From contig NC_044495.1 in NCBI RefSeq assembly GCF_902362185.1, positions 34,661,711 through 34,725,710 on the forward strand: 64,000 nt of DNA. The letters are read 5' to 3'. Source of the stretch: Chanos chanos (lineage: Eukaryota > Chordata > Actinopteri > Gonorynchiformes > Chanidae). The translations under genes were made by a program, and so were the position numbers. Shown one piece after another: positions 63,131 to 64,000 of this stretch. Within the stretch, counting starts at the first letter, position 1; each line of letters begins with the position of its first letter. The notes beneath the pieces are model-generated. The model was not told the DNA's origin, ran no database searches, and saw nothing but the letters and a program-made list of their open reading frames with translations.

Positions 63131-64000
63131 TGACTAGTGAGTGTGGTGTATGTATGACTTGGAATGTTAATGGTTTGGTAAATATTTTAATATTTTTAAA
63201 TATAATAATATTTATAATATTATTTGGGATTCCATTTTTGTAGTGGTCAAACCATAATTAAATTTCAGGAATCAGTCCTTATTTTAAGACATTACATGGC
63301 TCTTTAAAATTCAGATATTTTGAGGAATGACACATTAGCTGGAGATGATATTGTCTAATTAGGCAGGACTCCACACAAGAGGAGAAGTAGGTCACACCAC
63401 AATTAATTCCATTCATTACTGTTGCAAAACAAATATTTCTGTGAAGTGTCAGTTACAATGTTGTCAGTTGCAATGACAAAAACATTTTTAGACCCTTTAT
63501 TCTGTACTAAATAGGCAGCATCTCTTATAAAATATGTCGCAGTGCTAGTATAGTATATGGAGTAGAGTCCAGTTTCTCAGTGCAGAAATCACACAGAATG
63601 ATGTTAGTGCATTTGAAACACATATGAATACAATTTGCTGCTCTCCTATAGAATAGCCTGCAATAAAAAAGGATGACATCAGACATAAAAGATTAATGTC
63701 AGTCCCACCTAGTGCACAGTATCTCTGGGTAGACTTGTGACTACACTAGAGATCAAGAACAAATTCAAAGAGTTTTACATTGGTATGTGCACATGCTGTC
63801 CTTATGATGCTGTTGTATCCAAAGATGAAAAAGGACAAGTGGTACATGAGCATTTACAGTGTACAGATTCTTTGTAAATCACTACACAGTATTCACATAA
63901 TGAGATTAGAAATCATGGTTATGAAATAAGTTCATCAGTTCAATTTGTTTATTAGTTCAAAATGGATATCACAGTGTACTGATTAATGCAACGCATTCAG

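Overview
The window is vertebrate nuclear DNA, almost certainly from a teleost fish. It carries intron-containing single-copy genes with clear human counterparts, AT-rich intergenic DNA full of microsatellites, and repeat families typical of fish: an L2-like LINE with its conserved 3' tail, hAT and Tc1 DNA transposon relics, and a tRNA-derived SINE. No bacterial or plasmid feature is present. Exons below were placed by reading splice sites and phases by eye and comparing with remembered human proteins. For commd9, pclaf, rps17, slc25a3, metap2 and hal the phases close over the whole reading frame; for fcsk they close over the part inside the window.

Layout. 0-8.4 kb: 3' two thirds of fcsk (fucokinase), plus strand, 5' end outside. 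8.4-9.4 kb: a probable LTR-retroelement relic with a tRNA-Lys-type primer-binding site. 9.8-12.0 kb: commd9, minus strand, divergent from pclaf (12.8-15.9 kb, plus), with a hAT-like MITE in the 840 bp between them. 16.3-17.0 kb: decayed Tc1/mariner. 18.35-20.87 kb: rps17 (plus) with two related H/ACA snoRNA candidates in introns 1 and 3. 21.9-29.4 kb: slc25a3 (minus), the mitochondrial phosphate carrier, with its two alternative exons 3A/3B and two long H/ACA snoRNA candidates (SNORA53-like). 32.9-35.8 kb: an L2-like LINE. 39.1-49.4 kb: metap2 (minus), whose introns hold a 957-bp hAT element with intact 8-bp target duplication, a SINE and an AAT/ATT array; the 3' UTR is strongly G-rich in the sense strand. 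49.8-50.1 kb: a foldback element. 52.7-60.8 kb: hal (histidine ammonia-lyase, minus), 20 coding exons, with one GC-AG intron and a 28-nt microexon. 60.8-64 kb: no gene seen.

The genes are not a functional operon-like set. hal, metap2 and slc25a3 also lie near each other on human 12q, so that part looks like old vertebrate linkage; pclaf and rps17 are both on human 15q. The most interesting biology is RNA-level: two separate pairs of duplicated intronic H/ACA snoRNA candidates with compensatory stem changes, and the phase-enforced mutually exclusive exon pair of slc25a3, whose short separating intron is stop-free and in frame. I see no clearly novel enzymatic or defence system.
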